NCBI RefSeq assembly: GCF_051014445.1 | Contig: NW_027488367.1 | Location: 28,815,501 to 28,879,500 of the forward strand | DNA: 64,000 bases | Reading direction: 5' to 3' | Source of the DNA: Colletes latitarsis | Taxonomy: Eukaryota > Arthropoda > Insecta > Hymenoptera > Colletidae | In this document: positions 1-13,587 of the stretch, in pieces | Numbering within the stretch: the stretch's first letter is position 1 | How the letters are laid out: the number at the start of each line of letters is the position of its first letter | Made by a program: the position numbers and the translations under genes | The notes under the pieces: model-generated | What the model was told of the DNA's origin: nothing | Database searches by the model: none | What the model saw: only the letters and a program-made list of their open reading frames with translations

Positions 1-419
1 CCACACTGAAACAGTCCACTAAACCTGGCTTCGGTCAATATTTTAGAGGATAACGCATGTTATGTCCTGGTTAGGCCTGGGATTTTCCCTCATCAGACTC
101 ATACTTTCGCATACTTCACATACTTGTTGAACAGATCCTGGGTTTTTTCTACTTTGGATCACGTAGTATAGTGGTACCACACTGAAACAGTCAATTAAAC
201 CTGTGTTCGATCAATATTTTGGAGGAAAACGCATGTTAGGTCTGGGTTAGATCTGGGATTTGCGCTCATCAGTGTAATACTTCCGCATATTTCTCATACT
301 TGATGGCCAGATCCTGGGCTTTTTCTGGATTGCATCACGTAGTAATGAAGTACAACACTGAAACAGTCAATTAAACCTGGTTTCCATCAATATTTTAGAG
401 GACAACGCAAGTTAGGTCT

Positions 420-1066
420 TGGTTAGTCCTGGGATATGCCCTCATCAGGGTCATACTTTCGCAGTTTTAACATACATGTTGACCTGATCGAGGGTTTTTT
501 CTGCTTTGGATCACGTAGTAAAGTGGTACCACACTGAAGCAGTCCATTAAACCCGGTTTGTATCAATATTTTAGAGTATAACGCATGTTAGGTTTGGGTT
601 AGGTCAAGGATTTGCCCTCATCAGGCTCATACTTTCGCATATTTCTCATACTTCATGGCTAGATCCTGGGCTGTTTCTGGATTGTATCACGTAGTAATGC
701 GGTACCACGCTGAAACAGTCAATTAAACCTGGTTTCGATCAATATTTTAGAGGATAACGCAAGTTAGGTCTGGGATAGGTCTGGGATTCGTCCTCATCAG
801 GCTCATACATTCGCGTTTTTCACATACTCGTTGAACTGATCCTGGGTTTTTTCTGGTTTGGATCACGTTGCAATGTGGTACCACACTGAAACAGTCGATT
901 AAACCTGGTTTCGATCAATATTTTAGAGGATAACGCATGTTAGGTCTAGGTTAGGCCTGGGATTTTCACTCATCAGACTCATACTTTCGCATTCTTCACA
1001 TACTCGTTGGACGGATCCTGGGTTTATTCTGGTTTGGATCTCGTAGTAATGTGGGACTACACTGAA
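420..1066. repeat. Segmental duplicate P, copy 1 (about 3.7 monomers)
   Basis: This block matches 20,331-20,977 at a constant offset of 19,911 bp. Shared diagnostic variants include GGGATATGCC, GGTCAAGG, GTCCTCATC and GATCTCGTAG. The match breaks down at both ends, which marks it as a copied segment and not a general resemblance between monomers. It links the two ends of the left 21-kb domain. Identity was judged by eye. Confidence 0.75.
940..955 (+). repeat. Telomere-like TTAGG pair in the monomer core (example)
   Basis: Two copies of the insect telomeric pentamer TTAGG begin at 940 and 951, with TCTAGG between them and CCTGGG after them. The same arrangement, or the variant with TTTGGG between two TTAGG, occurs at this place in most monomers of the array. 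The G-rich strand is always the plus strand. Whether this is telomeric ancestry, a protein-binding site or chance is not decided by the sequence. Confidence 0.6.
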
Positions 1067-1239
1067 ACAATCAATTAAACCTGGTCATGATAAATATTTT
1101 AGAGGATAACGCAGGTTAGGTCTGGGTTAGGTCTAGGATTTGCCCTCGTCAGGCTCATACTTTCGCATATTTCTCATACTTCATGGCTAGATCCTGGGCT
1201 ATTTCTGGATTGGATCACGTAGTAATGTGGTACCACACT

Positions 1240-2125
1240 GAAGCAGTCAAATAAACCTGGTCTTGATAAATATTTTATAGGATAACGTAGATTTGGTCTG
1301 GGTTAGGTCTAGGATTTGCCCTCATCAGGCTCATACTTTCGCATATTTCTCATACTTCATGGCTGGATCCTGGGCTATTTCTGGATTGGATCACGTAGTA
1401 ATGTGGTACCACACTGAAACAGTCAATTAAACCTGGTTTCGATCAATATTTTAGAGAATAATTCATGTTAGGTCTAGGTTAGGTCTGGGATTTGCTCTCA
1501 TCAGGCTCATTCTTTCGCATATTTCTCATACTTGATGGCTAGATCCTGGGCTTTTTCTGGATTGCATCACGTAGTAATGAAGTACAACACTGAGACAGTC
1601 AATTAAACCTGGTTTCTATCAATATTTCAAAGGACAAAGCATGTCAGGTCTAGGTTAGGCCTGGGATTTGCCCTCATCAGGGTCATACTTTCGTAGTTTT
1701 AACATACATGTTGACCTGATCGAGGGTTTTTTCTGCTTTGAATCACGTAGCAAAGTGGTACCACAGTGAAGCAGTCCATTAAACTTGGTTTGGATGAATA
1801 TTTTAGAGGATAACGCATGTTAGGTTTGGGTTAGATCTAGGATATGCCCTCATCAGGCTCATACTTTCGCATATTTCTCATACTTCATGGCTAGATCCTG
1901 GGCTGTTTCTGGATTGTCTCGCGTAGTAATGTGGTACCACGCTGAAACAGTAAATTAAACCTGGTTTCGATCAATATTTCAGAGGATAACGCAAGTTAGG
2001 TCTGGGATAGGTCTGGGATTCGCCCTCATCAGGCTCATACTTTCGCGTTTTTCACATACTTGTTGAACTGATCCTGGGTTTTTTCTGGTTTGGATCACGT
2101 AGCAATGTGGTACCACACTGAAACA
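1240..2125. repeat. Segmental duplicate Q, copy 1 (5 monomers)
   Basis: This block matches 4,059-4,944 at offset 2,819 bp (16 monomers plus 3 bp). Shared private variants are ATAACGTAGATTTGG, ATATTTCAAAGGACAAAGC and GATTGTCTCGCGTAG. The same set of monomers occurs a third time near 16,923-17,808. Confidence 0.75.
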
Positions 2126-2456
2126 CTCAATTAAACCTGGTTTCGATCAATATTTTAGAGAATAATTCATGTTAGGTCTAGGTTAGGTCTGGGATTTGCT
2201 CTCATCAGGCTCATTCTTTCGCATATTTCTCATACTTGATGCCTAGATCCTGGGCTTTTTCTGGATTGCATCACGTAGTAATGAAGTACAACACTGAAAC
2301 AGTCAATTAAACCTGGTTTCGATCAATATTTTAGAGGATAACGCAAGTTAGGTCTGGGATAGGTCTGGGATTTGCCCTCATCAGGCTCATACTTTCGCGT
2401 TTTTCACATACTTGTTGAACTGATCCTGGGTTTTTTTCTGGTTTGGATCACGTAGT

Positions 2457-2472
2457 AGTGTGGTACCACACT
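2457..2472. repeat. 16-bp perfect palindrome at the monomer boundary (example)
   Basis: AGTGTGGTACCACACT is its own reverse complement and contains a KpnI site at its centre. This 16-bp form occurs in monomers that read GTAGTAGTG just before it. Monomers reading GTAGTAATG have a 12-bp form (TGTGGTACCACA). Other monomers carry broken forms with AAGTACAAC, GGGACCAC or GGGAACAC. The site recurs about every 176 bp where intact and could bind a symmetric dimer or extrude as a small cruciform. Confidence 0.85.
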
Positions 2473-3734
2473 GAAACAGTCCATTAAACCTGGTTTGGAT
2501 CAATATTTTAGAGGATAACGTATGTTAGGTTTGGGTTAGGCTTGGGATTTGCGCTCATCAGGGTCATACTTTCGCAGTTTTAACATGCATGTTGACCTGA
2601 TCGAGGGTTTTTCCTGCTTTGGATCACGTAGTAAAGTGGTACCACAACGAAAACAGTCAATTAAACCTGGTTTCGATCATTATTTTAGAGGATAACGCAC
2701 GTTAGGTCTGGGATAGGTTTGGGATTAGCCCTCATCAGACTCATACTTTCGCACACTTCACATACTCGTTGACAAGATCCTGGGTTTTTTCTGGTTTGGA
2801 TCACGTATTAATGTGGTACCACACTGAAACAGTCGATTAAACCTGGTTTCGATTAATATTTTTGAGGATAACGCATGTTAGGTCTGGGATAGGTCTGGGA
2901 TTTGCCCTCATCAGGCTCATTCTTTCGCAGTTATAACATGCATGTTGACCTGACCGAGGGTTTTTTCTGCTTTGGATCACGTAGTAAAGTGGTACCACAC
3001 TAAAACAGTCAATCAAACCTGGTTTCGATCAATATTTTAGAGGATAACGAACGTTATGTCTAGTTTAGGTCTGGGATTTGCCCTCATCAGACTCATACTT
3101 TCGCATACTTCACATACTTGTTGAACAGATCTTGGGTTTTTTTCTGGTTTGGATCACGTAGTAATGTGGTACCACACTGAAACAGTCGATTAAACCTGGC
3201 TTCGATCAATATTTTTGAGGATAACGCATGTTAGGTCTAGGTTGGGCCTGGGATTTTCACTCATCAGACACATACCTTCGCATTCTTCACATACTTGTTG
3301 AACGGATCCTGGGTTTTTTCTGGTTTGGATCACGTAGTAATGTGGGAACACACAGGAACATTCAATTAAACCTGGTCTTGATAAATATTTTAGAGGGTAA
3401 CGCATGTTAGGTTTGGGTTAGGTCTAGGATTTGCCCTCATCAGGCTCATACATTCGCATATTTCTCATACTTCATGGCTAGATCCTGGGCTTTTTCTGGA
3501 TTGCATCACGTAGTAATGAAGTACAACACTGAATCATTCAATTAAACCTGGTTTCCGTCAATATTTTAGAGCACAACGCATGTTAGGTCTGGGATAGGCC
3601 TGGGATTTGCCCTCATCAGGCTCATACTTCCGCATATTTCTCACACTTCATGGCTAGATCCTGGGCTTTTTCTGGATTGCATCACGTAGTAATGAAGTAC
3701 AACACTGAAACAGTCAATTAAACCTGGTCTTGAT

Positions 3735-6711
3735 AAATATTTTAGAGAATAATTCTTGTAAGGTCTAGGTTAGGTCTGGGATTTGCTCTCATCAGGCTCA
3801 TTCTTTCCCATATTTCTCATACTTGATGGATAGATCCTGGGCTTTTTCTGGATTGCATCACGTAGTAATGAAGTACAACACTGAAACAGTCAATTAAACC
3901 TGGTTTCCATCAATGTTTTAGAGGACAACGCATGTTAGGTCTGGGATAGGTCTGGGATTCGCCCTTATCAGGCTCATACTTTCGCGTTTTTCACATACTT
4001 GTTGAACGGGTCTTGGGTTTTTTCTGGTGTGTATCACGTAGCAATGTGTTACCACACTGAAACAATCAATTAAACCTGGTCTTGATAAATATTTTATAGG
4101 ATAACGTAGATTTGGTCTGGGTTAGGTCTAGGATTTGCCCTCATCAGGCTCATACTTTCGCATATTTCTCATACTTCATGGCTGGATCCCGGGGTATTTC
4201 TGGATTGGATCACGTAGTAATGTGGTACCACACTGAAACAGTCAATTAAACCTGGTTTCGATCAATATTTTAGAGAATAATTCATGTTAGGTCTAGGTTA
4301 GGTCTGGGATTTGCTCTCATCAGGCTCATTCTTTCGCATATTTCTCATACTTGATGGCTAGATCCTGGGCTTTTTCTGGATTGCATCACGTAGTAATGAA
4401 GTACAACACTGAAACAGTCAATTAAACCTGGTTTCTATCAATATTTCAAAGGACAAAGCATGTCAGGTCTAGGTTAGGCCTGGGATTTGCCCTCATCAGG
4501 GTCATACTTTCGCAGTTTTAACATACATGTTGACCTGATCGAGGGTTTTTTCTGCTTTGAATCACGTAGCAAAGTGGTACCACACTGAAGCAGTCCATTA
4601 AACTTGGTTTGGATGAATATTTTAGAGGATAACGCATGTTAGGTTTGGGTTAGATCTAGGATATGCCCTCATCAGGCTCATACTTTCGCATATTTCTCAT
4701 ACTTCATGGCTAGATCCTGGGCTGTTTCTGGATTGTCTCGCGTAGTAATGTGGTACCACGCTGAAACAGTAAATTAAACCTGGTTTCGATCAATATTTTA
4801 GAGGATAACGCAAGTTAGGTCTGGGATAGGTCTGGGATTCGCCCTCATCAGGCTCATACTTTCGCGTTTTTCACATACTTGTTGTACTGGTCCTGGGTTT
4901 TTTCTGGTTTGGATCACGTAGCAATGTGGTACCACACTGAAACAGTCGATTAAACCTGGTTTCGATCAATGTTTTAGAGGATAACGCAAGTTAGGTCTGG
5001 GATAGGTCTGGGATTTGCCCTCATCAGGCTCATACTTTCGCACACTTCACATACTTGTTGTACAGATCCTGGGTTTGTTCTGGTTTGGGTCACGTAGTAA
5101 TGTGGTACCACACTGAAACAGTCGATTAAACCAGGTTTCGATCAATATTTTTGAGGATAACGCATGTTAGGTCTAGGTTAGGCCTGGGATTTTCACTCAT
5201 CAGACTCATACTTTCGCATTCTTCACATACTTGTTGAACGGATCCTGGGCTTTTTCTGGTTTGGATCACGTAGTAATGTGGTACCACACTGAAACAGTCA
5301 ATTAAACCTGGTTTCAATCAATATTTTAGAGAATAATTCATGTTAGGTCTAGGTTAGGTCTGGGATTTGCTCGCATCAGGCTCATTCTTTCGCATATTTC
5401 TCATACTTGATGGCTAGATCCTGGGCTTTTTCTGGTTTGGATCACGTAGCAATGTGGTACCACACTGAAACAGTCAATTAAACCTGGTTTCGATCTTTAT
5501 TTTAGAGGATAACGCAAGTTAGGTCTGGGATAGGTCTGGGATTTGCCCTCATCAGGCTCATACTTTCGCGTTTTTCACATACTTGTTGAACTGATCCTGG
5601 GTTTTTTTCTGGTTTGGATCACGTAGTAGTGTGGTACCACACTGAAACAGTCCATTAAACCTGGTTTGGATCAATATTTTGGAGGATAACGTATGTTAGG
5701 TTTGGGTTAGCCTTGGGATTTGCGCTCATCAGGCTCATACTTTCGCATATTTCTCATACTTCATGGCTGGATCCTGGGCTGTTTCTGGATTGTATCACGT
5801 AGTAATGCGGTACCACGCTGAAACAGTCAATTAAACCTGGTTTCCATCAATATTTTAGAGAATAATTCATGTTAGGTCTAGGTTAGGTCTGGGATTTGCT
5901 CTCATCAGGCTCATTCTTTCGCATATTTCTCATACTTGATGGCTAGATCCTGGGCTTTTTCTGGATTGCATCACGTAGTAATGAAGTACAACACTGAAAT
6001 AGTCAATTAAACCTGGTTTCTATCAATATTTCAAAGGACAAAGCATGTCAGGTCTAGGTTAGGCCTGGGATTTGCCCTCATCAGAGTCATACTTTCGCAG
6101 TTTTAACATGCATGTTGACCTGATCGATGGTTTTTCCTGCTTTGGATCACGTAGTAAAGTGGTACCACAACGAAAACAGTCAATTAAACCTGGTTTCGAT
6201 CATTATTTTAGAGGATAACGCACGTTAGGTCTGGGATAGGTTTGGGATTAGCCCTCATCAGACTCATACTTTCGCACACTTCACATACTCGTTGACAAGA
6301 TCCTGGGTTTTTTCTGGTTTGGTTCACGTATTAATGTGGTACCACACTGAAACAGTCGATTAAACCTGGTTTCGATTAATATTTTTGAGGATAACGCATG
6401 TTAGGTCTGGGATAGGTCTGGGATTCGCCCTCATCAGGCTCATTCTTTCGCAGTTATGACATGCATGTTGACCTGATCGAGGGTTTTTTCTGCTTTGGAT
6501 CACGTAGTAAAGTGGTACCACACTAAAACAGTCAATTAAACCTGGTTTCCATCAATATTTTAGAGGATAACGAAAGTTATGTCTAGTTTAGGTCTGGGAT
6601 TTGCCCTCATCAGACTCATACTTTCGCATACTTCACATACTTGTTGAACAGATCCTGGGTTTTTTTCTGGTTTGGATCACGTAGTAATGTGGTACCACAC
6701 TGAAACAGTCG
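3735..6711. repeat. Segmental duplicate R, copy 1 (17 monomers, 2.98 kb)
   Basis: This block matches 16,599-19,575 at a constant offset of 12,864 bp. The rare variants AATTCTTGTAAGGTC, GTAGATTTGG and ATTGTCTCGCG appear in the same order in both. The match stops at about 6,711, where this copy reads GTCGATTGAACCAGG and the other reads GTCCATTAAACCTGG. Scattered single-base differences show that the copies have begun to diverge. Confidence 0.8.
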
Positions 6712-6889
6712 ATTGAACCAGGTTTCGATCAATAATTTTGCGGATAACGCGTGTTAGGTCTAGGTTAGGCCGGGGATTTTCACTCATCAGACTCATACTT
6801 TCGCATTCTTCACATACTTGTTGGACGGATCCTGGGTTTTTTCTGGTTTGGATCACGTAGTAATGTGGGACCACACTGAAACAATCAAT

Positions 6890-8838
6890 TAAACCTGGTC
6901 ATGATAAATATTTTAGAGGATAACGCATGTTAGGTCAGGGTTAGGTCTAGGATTTGCCCTCGTCAGGCTCATACTTTCGCATATTTCTCATACTTCATGG
7001 CTAGATCCTGGGCTATTTCTGGATTGGATCACGTAGTAATGTGGTACCACACTAAAACAGTCAATTAAACCTGGTTTCGATCAATATTTTAGAGGATAAC
7101 GAGAGTTATGTCTAGTTTAGGTCTGGGATTTGCCCTCATCAGACTCATACTTTCGCATACTTCACATACTTGTTGAACAGATCCTGGGTTTTTTTCTGGT
7201 TTGGATCACGTAGTAATGTGGTACCACACTGAAACAGTCGATTAAACCTCGTTTCGATCAATATTTTAGAGGAAAACGCAAGTTAGGTCTGGGATAGGTC
7301 TGGGATTCGCCCTCATCAGGCTCATACTTTCGCGTTTTTCACATACTTGTTGAACTGATCCAGGGTTTTTTCTGGTTTGGATCACGTAGCAATGTGGTAC
7401 CACACTGAAACAGTCGATTAAACCTGGTTTCGATCAGTATTTTAGAGGATAACGCAAGTTAGGTCTGGGATAGGTCTGGGATTTGCCCTCATCAGGCTCA
7501 TACTTTCGCGTTTTTCACATACTTGTTGTACAGATCCTGGGTTTGTTCTAGTTTGGGTCACGTAGTAATGTGGTACCACACTGAAAGAGTCGATTAAACC
7601 AGGTTTCGATCAATATTTTTGAGGATAACGCATGTTAGGTCTAGGTTAGGCCTGGGATTTTCACTCATCAGTCTCATACTTTCGCATTCTTCACATACTT
7701 GTTGAACGGATCCTGGCCTTTTTCTGGTATGGATCACGTAGTAATGTGGTACCACACTGAAACAGTCAATTAAACCTGGTTTCGATCAATATTTTAGAGA
7801 ATTATTCACGTTAGGTCTAGGTTAGGTCTGGGATTTGCTCTCATCAGGCTCATCATTTCGCATATTTCTCATACTTGATGGCTAGATCCTGGGCTTTTTC
7901 TGGATTGCATCACGTAGTAATGAAGTACAACACTGAAACAGTCAATTAAACCTGGTTTCGATCAATATTTTAGAGGTTAACGCAAGTTAGGTTTGGGTTA
8001 GGCCTGGGATTTGCGCTCATCAGGGTCATACTTTCGCAGTTTTAACATGCATGTTGACCTGATCGAGGGTTTTTCCTGCTTTGGATCACGTAGTAAAATG
8101 GTACCACAACGAAAACAGTCAATTAAACCTGGTTTCGATCATTATTTTAGAGGATAACGCAAGTTAGGTCTGGGATAGGTTTGCGATTAGCCCTCATCAG
8201 ACTCATACTTTCGCACACTTCACATACTCGTTGACAAGATCCTGGGTTTTTTCTGGTTTGGATCACGTATTAATGTGGTACCACACTGAAACAGTCGATT
8301 AAACCTGGTTTCGATTAATATTTTTGAGGATAACGCATGTTAGGTCTGGGATAGGTCTGGGATTTGCCCTCATCAGGCTCATTCTTTCGCAGTTATAACA
8401 TGCATGTTGACCTGATCGAGGGTTTTTTCTGCTTTGGATCACGTAGTAAAGTGGTACCACACTAAAACAGTCAATCAAACCTGGTTTCGATCAATATTTT
8501 AGAGGATAACGGACGTTATGTCTAGTTTAGGTCTGGGATTTGCCCTCATCAGACTCATACTTTCGCATACTTCACATACTTGTTGAACAGATCCTGGGTT
8601 TTTTTCTGGTTTGGATCACGTAGTAATGTGGTACCACACTGAAACAGTCGATTAAACCTGGTTTCGATCAATATTTTTGAGGATAACGCATGTTAGGTCT
8701 AGGTTAGGCCTGGGATTTTCACTCATCAGACACATACCTTCGCATTCTTCACATACTTGTTGAACGGATCCTGGGTTTTTTCTGGTTTGGATCACGTAGT
8801 AATGTGGGAACACACAGGAACATTCAATTAAACCTGGT
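6890..8838. repeat. 11-monomer higher-order unit, copy 1 (period 1,939 bp)
   Basis: This block is followed directly by a second copy at 8,829-10,777, making a tandem duplication of 11 monomers (1,936 bp plus 3). Landmarks are GGTCATGATAAATATT at the start, GATAACGAGAGTTATG, and the rare CACATACCTTCGC near the end. The small overlap in coordinates reflects the uncertainty of the junction inside conserved sequence. Confidence 0.8.
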
Positions 8839-10777
8839 CATGATAAATATTTTAGAGGATAACGCATGTTAGGTCAGGGTTAGGTCTAGGATTTGCCCTC
8901 GTCAGGCTCATACTTTCGCATATTTCTCATACTTCATGGCTAGATCCTGGGCTATTTCTGGATTGGATCACGTAGTAATGTGGTACCACACTAAAACAGT
9001 CAATTAAACCTGGTTTCGATCAATATTTTAGAGGATAACGAGAGTTATGTCTAGTTTAGGTCTGGGATTTGCCCTCATCAGACTCATACTTTCGCATACT
9101 TCACATACTTGTTGAACAGATCCTGGGTTTTCTTCTGGTTTGGATCACGTAGTAATGTGGTACCACACTGAAACAGTCGATTAAACCTCGTTTCGATCAA
9201 TATTTTAGAGGATAACGCAAGTTAGGTCTGGGATAGGTCTGGGATTCGCCCTCATCAGGCTCATACTTTCGCGTTTTTCACATACTTGTTGAACTGATCC
9301 AGGGTTTTTTCTGGTTTGGATCACGTAGCAATGTGGTACCATACTGAAACAGTCGATTAAACCTGGTTTCGATCAGTATTTTAGAGGATAACGCAAGTTA
9401 GGTCTGGGATAGGTCTGGGATTTGCCCTCATCAGGCTCATACTTTCGCGTTTTTCACATACTTGTTGTACAGATCCTGGGTTTGTTCTAGTTTGGGTCAC
9501 GTAGTAATGTGGTACCACACTGAAACAGTCGATTAAACCAGGTTTCGATCAATATTTTTGAGGATAACGCATGTTAGGTCTAGGTTAGGCCTGGGATTTT
9601 CACTCATCAGTCTCATACTTTCGCATTCTTCACATACTTGTTGAACGGATCCTGGCCTTTTTCTGGTTTGGATCACGTAGTAATGTGGTACCACACTGAA
9701 ACAGTCAATTAAACCTGGTTTCGATCAATATTTTAGAGAATTATTCACGTTAGGTCTAGGTTAGGTCTGGGATTTGCTCTCATCAGGCTCATCATTTCGC
9801 ATATTTCTCATACTTGATGGCTAGATCCTGGGCTTTTTCTGGATTGCATCACGTAGTAATGAAGTACAACACTGAAACAGTCAATTAAACCTGGTTTCGA
9901 TCAATATTTTAGAGGTTAACGCAAGTTAGGTTTGGGTTAGGCCTGGGATTTGCGCTCATCAGGGTCATACTTTCGCAGTTTTAACATGCATGTTGACCTG
10001 ATCGAGGGTTTTTCCTGCTTTGGATCACGTAGTAAAATGGTACCACAACGAAAACAGTCAATTAAACCTGGTTTCGATCATTATTTTAGAGGATAACGCA
10101 AGTTAGGTCTGGGATAGGTTTGCGATTAGCCCTCATCAGACTCATACTTTCGCACACTTCACATACTCGTTGACAAGATCCTGGGTTTTTTCTGGTTTGG
10201 ATCACGCATTAATGTGGTACCACACTGAAACAGTCGATTAAACCTGGTTTCGATTAATATTTTTGAGGATAACGCATGTTAGGTCTGGGATAGGTCTGGG
10301 ATTTGCCCTCATCAGGCTCATTCTTTCGCAGTTATAACATGCATGTTGACCTGATCGAGGGTTTTTTCTGCTTTGGATCACGTAGTAAAGTGGTACCACA
10401 CTAAAACAGTCAATCAAACCTGGTTTCGATCAATATTTTAGAGGATAACGGACGTTATGTCTAGTTTAGGTCTGGGATTTGCCCTCGTCAGACTCATACT
10501 TTCGCATACTTCACATACTTGTTGAACAGATCCTGGGTTTTTTTCTGGTTTGGATCACGTAGTAATGTGGTACCACACTGAAACAGTCGATTAAACCTGG
10601 TTTCGATCAATATTTTTGAGGATAACGCATGTTAGGTCTAGGTTAGGCCTGGGATTTTCACTCATCAGACACATACCTTCGCATTCTTCACATACTTGTT
10701 GAACGGATCCTGGGTTTTTTCTGGTTTGGATCACGTAGTAATGTGGGAACACACAGGAGCATTCAATTATACCTGGT
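8829..10777. repeat. 11-monomer higher-order unit, copy 2
   Basis: Tandem partner of 6,890-8,838 at offset 1,939 bp. It is also the left part of a longer segment that was copied to 13,588 onward, so the 11-monomer duplication probably came before the 4,759-bp-offset duplication. Confidence 0.8.
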
Positions 10778-11684
10778 CTTGATAAATATTTTAGAGGGTA
10801 ACGCATGTTAGGTTTGGGTTAGGTCTAGGATTTGCCCTCATCAGGCTCATACATTCGCATATTTCTCATACTTCATGGCTAGATCCTGGGCTTTTTCTGG
10901 ATTGCATCACGTAGTAATGAAGTACAACACTGAAACAGTCGATTAAACCAGGTTTCGATCAATATTTTTGAGGATAACGCAAGTTAGGTCTGTGATAGGT
11001 CTGGGATTTGCCCTCATCATGCTCATACTTTCGCGTTTTTCACATACCTGTTGAACAGATCCTGGGTTTTTTCCGGTTTGTGACACGTAGTAGTGTGGTA
11101 CCACACTGATACAGTCGATTAAACCTGGTTTCGATCAATATTTTTGGGGATAACGCATGTTAGGACTAGGTTAGGCCGTGGATTTTCACTCATCAGACTC
11201 ATACTTTCGCATTCTTCACATACTTGTTGAACGGCTCCTGTGTTTTTTCTGGTTTGGTTCACGTAGTAATGTGGGAACACACAGGAACATTCAATTAAAC
11301 CTGGTCTTGATAAATATTTTAGAGGGTAACGCATGTTAGGTTTGGGTTAGGTCTAGGATTTGCCCTCATCAGGCTCATACATTCGCATATTTCTCATACT
11401 TCGTGGCTAGATCCTGGGCTTTTTCTGGATTGCATCACGTAGTAATGAAGTACAACACTGAAACATTCAATTAAACCTGGTTTCCGTCAATATTTTAGAG
11501 CACAACGCATGTTAGGTCTGGGATAGGCCTGGGATTTGCCCTCATCAGGCTCATACTTCCGCATATTTCTCACACTTCATGGCTAGATCCTGGGCTTTTT
11601 CTGGATTGCATCACGTAGTAATGAAGTACAACACTGAAACAGTCAATTAAACCTGGTCTTGATAAATATTTTAGAGGATAACGC
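8829..11684. repeat. Segmental duplicate S, copy 1 (16 monomers, 2.86 kb)
   Basis: This block matches 13,588-16,443 at offset 4,759 bp. Diagnostic variants such as GGTCAGGGTTAGG, TTTTTGGGGATAACGC and GAACGGCTCCTGTG are shared in order. It diverges at about 11,684, where this copy reads CGCAAGTTAGG and the other reads CGCATGTTAGG followed by a different monomer type. Confidence 0.8.
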
Positions 11685-13587
11685 AAGTTAGGTCTGGGAT
11701 AGGTCTGGGATTTGCCCTCATCAGGCTCATACTTTCGCGTTTTTCACATACTTGTTGAACTGATCCTGGGTTTTTTTCTGGTTTGGATCACGTAGTAGTG
11801 TGGTACCACACTGAAACAGTCCATTAAACCTGGTTTGGATCAATATTTTAGAGGATAACGTATGTTAGGTTTGGGTTAGGCTTGGGATTTGCGCTCATCA
11901 GGGTCATACTTTCGCAGTTTTAACATGCATGTTGACCTGATCGAGGGTTTTTCCTGCTTTGGATCACGTAGTAAAGTGGTACCACAACGAAAACAGTCAA
12001 TTAAACCTGGTTTCGATCATTATTTTAGAGGATAACGCACGTTAGGTCTGGGATAGGTTTGGGATTAGCCCTCATCAGACTCATACTTTCGCACACTTCA
12101 CATACTCGTTGACAAGATCCTGGGTTTTTTCTGGTTTGGATCACGTATTAATGTGGTACCACACTGAAACAGTCGATTAAACCTGGTTTCGATTAATATT
12201 TTTGAGGATAACGCATGTTAGGTCTGGGATAGGTCTGGGATTTGCCCTCATCAGGCTCATTCTTTCGCAGTTATGACATGCATGTTGACCTGATCGAGGG
12301 TTTTTTCTGCTTTGGATCACGTAGTAAAGTGGTACCACACTAAAACAGTCAATTAAACCTGGTTTCCATCAATATTTTAGAGGATAACGAAAGTTATGTC
12401 TAGTTTAGGTCTGGGATTTGCCCTCATCAGACTCATACTTTCGCATACTTCACATACTTGTTGAACAGATCCTGGGTTTTTTTCTGGTTTGGATCACGTA
12501 GTAATGTGGTACCACACTGAAACAGTCGATTATACCTGGTTTCGATCAATATTTTTGAGGATAACGCAAGTTACGTCTGGGATAGGTCTGGGATTTGCCC
12601 TCATCAGGCTCATACTTTCGCGTTTTTCACATACTTGTTGAACAGATCCTGGGTTTTTCCTGGTTTGGGTCACGTAGTAATGTGGTACCACACTGAAACA
12701 GTCGATTGAACCAGGTTTCGATCAATAGTTTAGAGAATAATTCATGTTAGGTCTAGGTTAGGTCTGGGATTTGCTCTCATCAGGCTCATTCTTTCGCATA
12801 TTTCTCATACTTGATGGCTAGATCCTGGGCTTTTTCTGGATTGCATCACGTAGTAATGTGGTACAACACTGAAACAGTCAATTAAATCTGGTTTCCATCA
12901 GTATTTTAGAGGACAACGCACGTTAGGTCTAGGTTAGGCCTGGGATATGCCCTCATCAGGCTCATACTTTCGCACACTTCACATACTCGTTGAACAGATC
13001 CTGCGTTATTTTCTGGTTTGGATCACATAGTAATGTGGTACCACACTGAAACAGTCGATTAAACCAGGTTTCGATCAATATTTTAGAGGATAACGCATGT
13101 TAGGTTTGGGTTAGGTCTAGGATTTGCCCTCATCAGGCTCATACTTTCGCATATTTCTCATACTTCATGGCTAGATCCTGGGCTGTTTCTGGATTGTATC
13201 ACGTAGTAATGCGGTACCACGCTGAAACAGTCAATTAAACCTGGTTTCGATCAATATTTTAGAGGATAACGCAAGTTACGTCTGGGATAGGTCTGGGATT
13301 TGCCCTCATCAGGCTCATACTTTCGCGTTTTTCACATACTTGTTGAACAGATCCTGGGTTTTTCCTGGTTTGGGTCACGTAGTAATGTGGTACCACACTG
13401 AAACAGTCGATTGAACCAGGTTTCGATCAATAATTTTGCGGATAACGCATGTTAGGTCTAGGTTAGGCCGGGGATTTTCACTCATCAGACTCATACTTTC
13501 GCATTCTTCACATACTTGTTGGACGGATCCTGGGTTTTTTCTGGTTTGGATCACGTAGTAATGTGGGACCACACTGAAACAATCAAT
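11685..13587. repeat. Satellite stretch between S copies
   Basis: About 11 monomers of the 176-bp satellite. They resemble scattered monomers of the 2.3-3.1 kb and 6.1-6.7 kb intervals, but I could not assign the stretch as one unit to a single duplication. There is no gene or foreign insert. Confidence 0.6.
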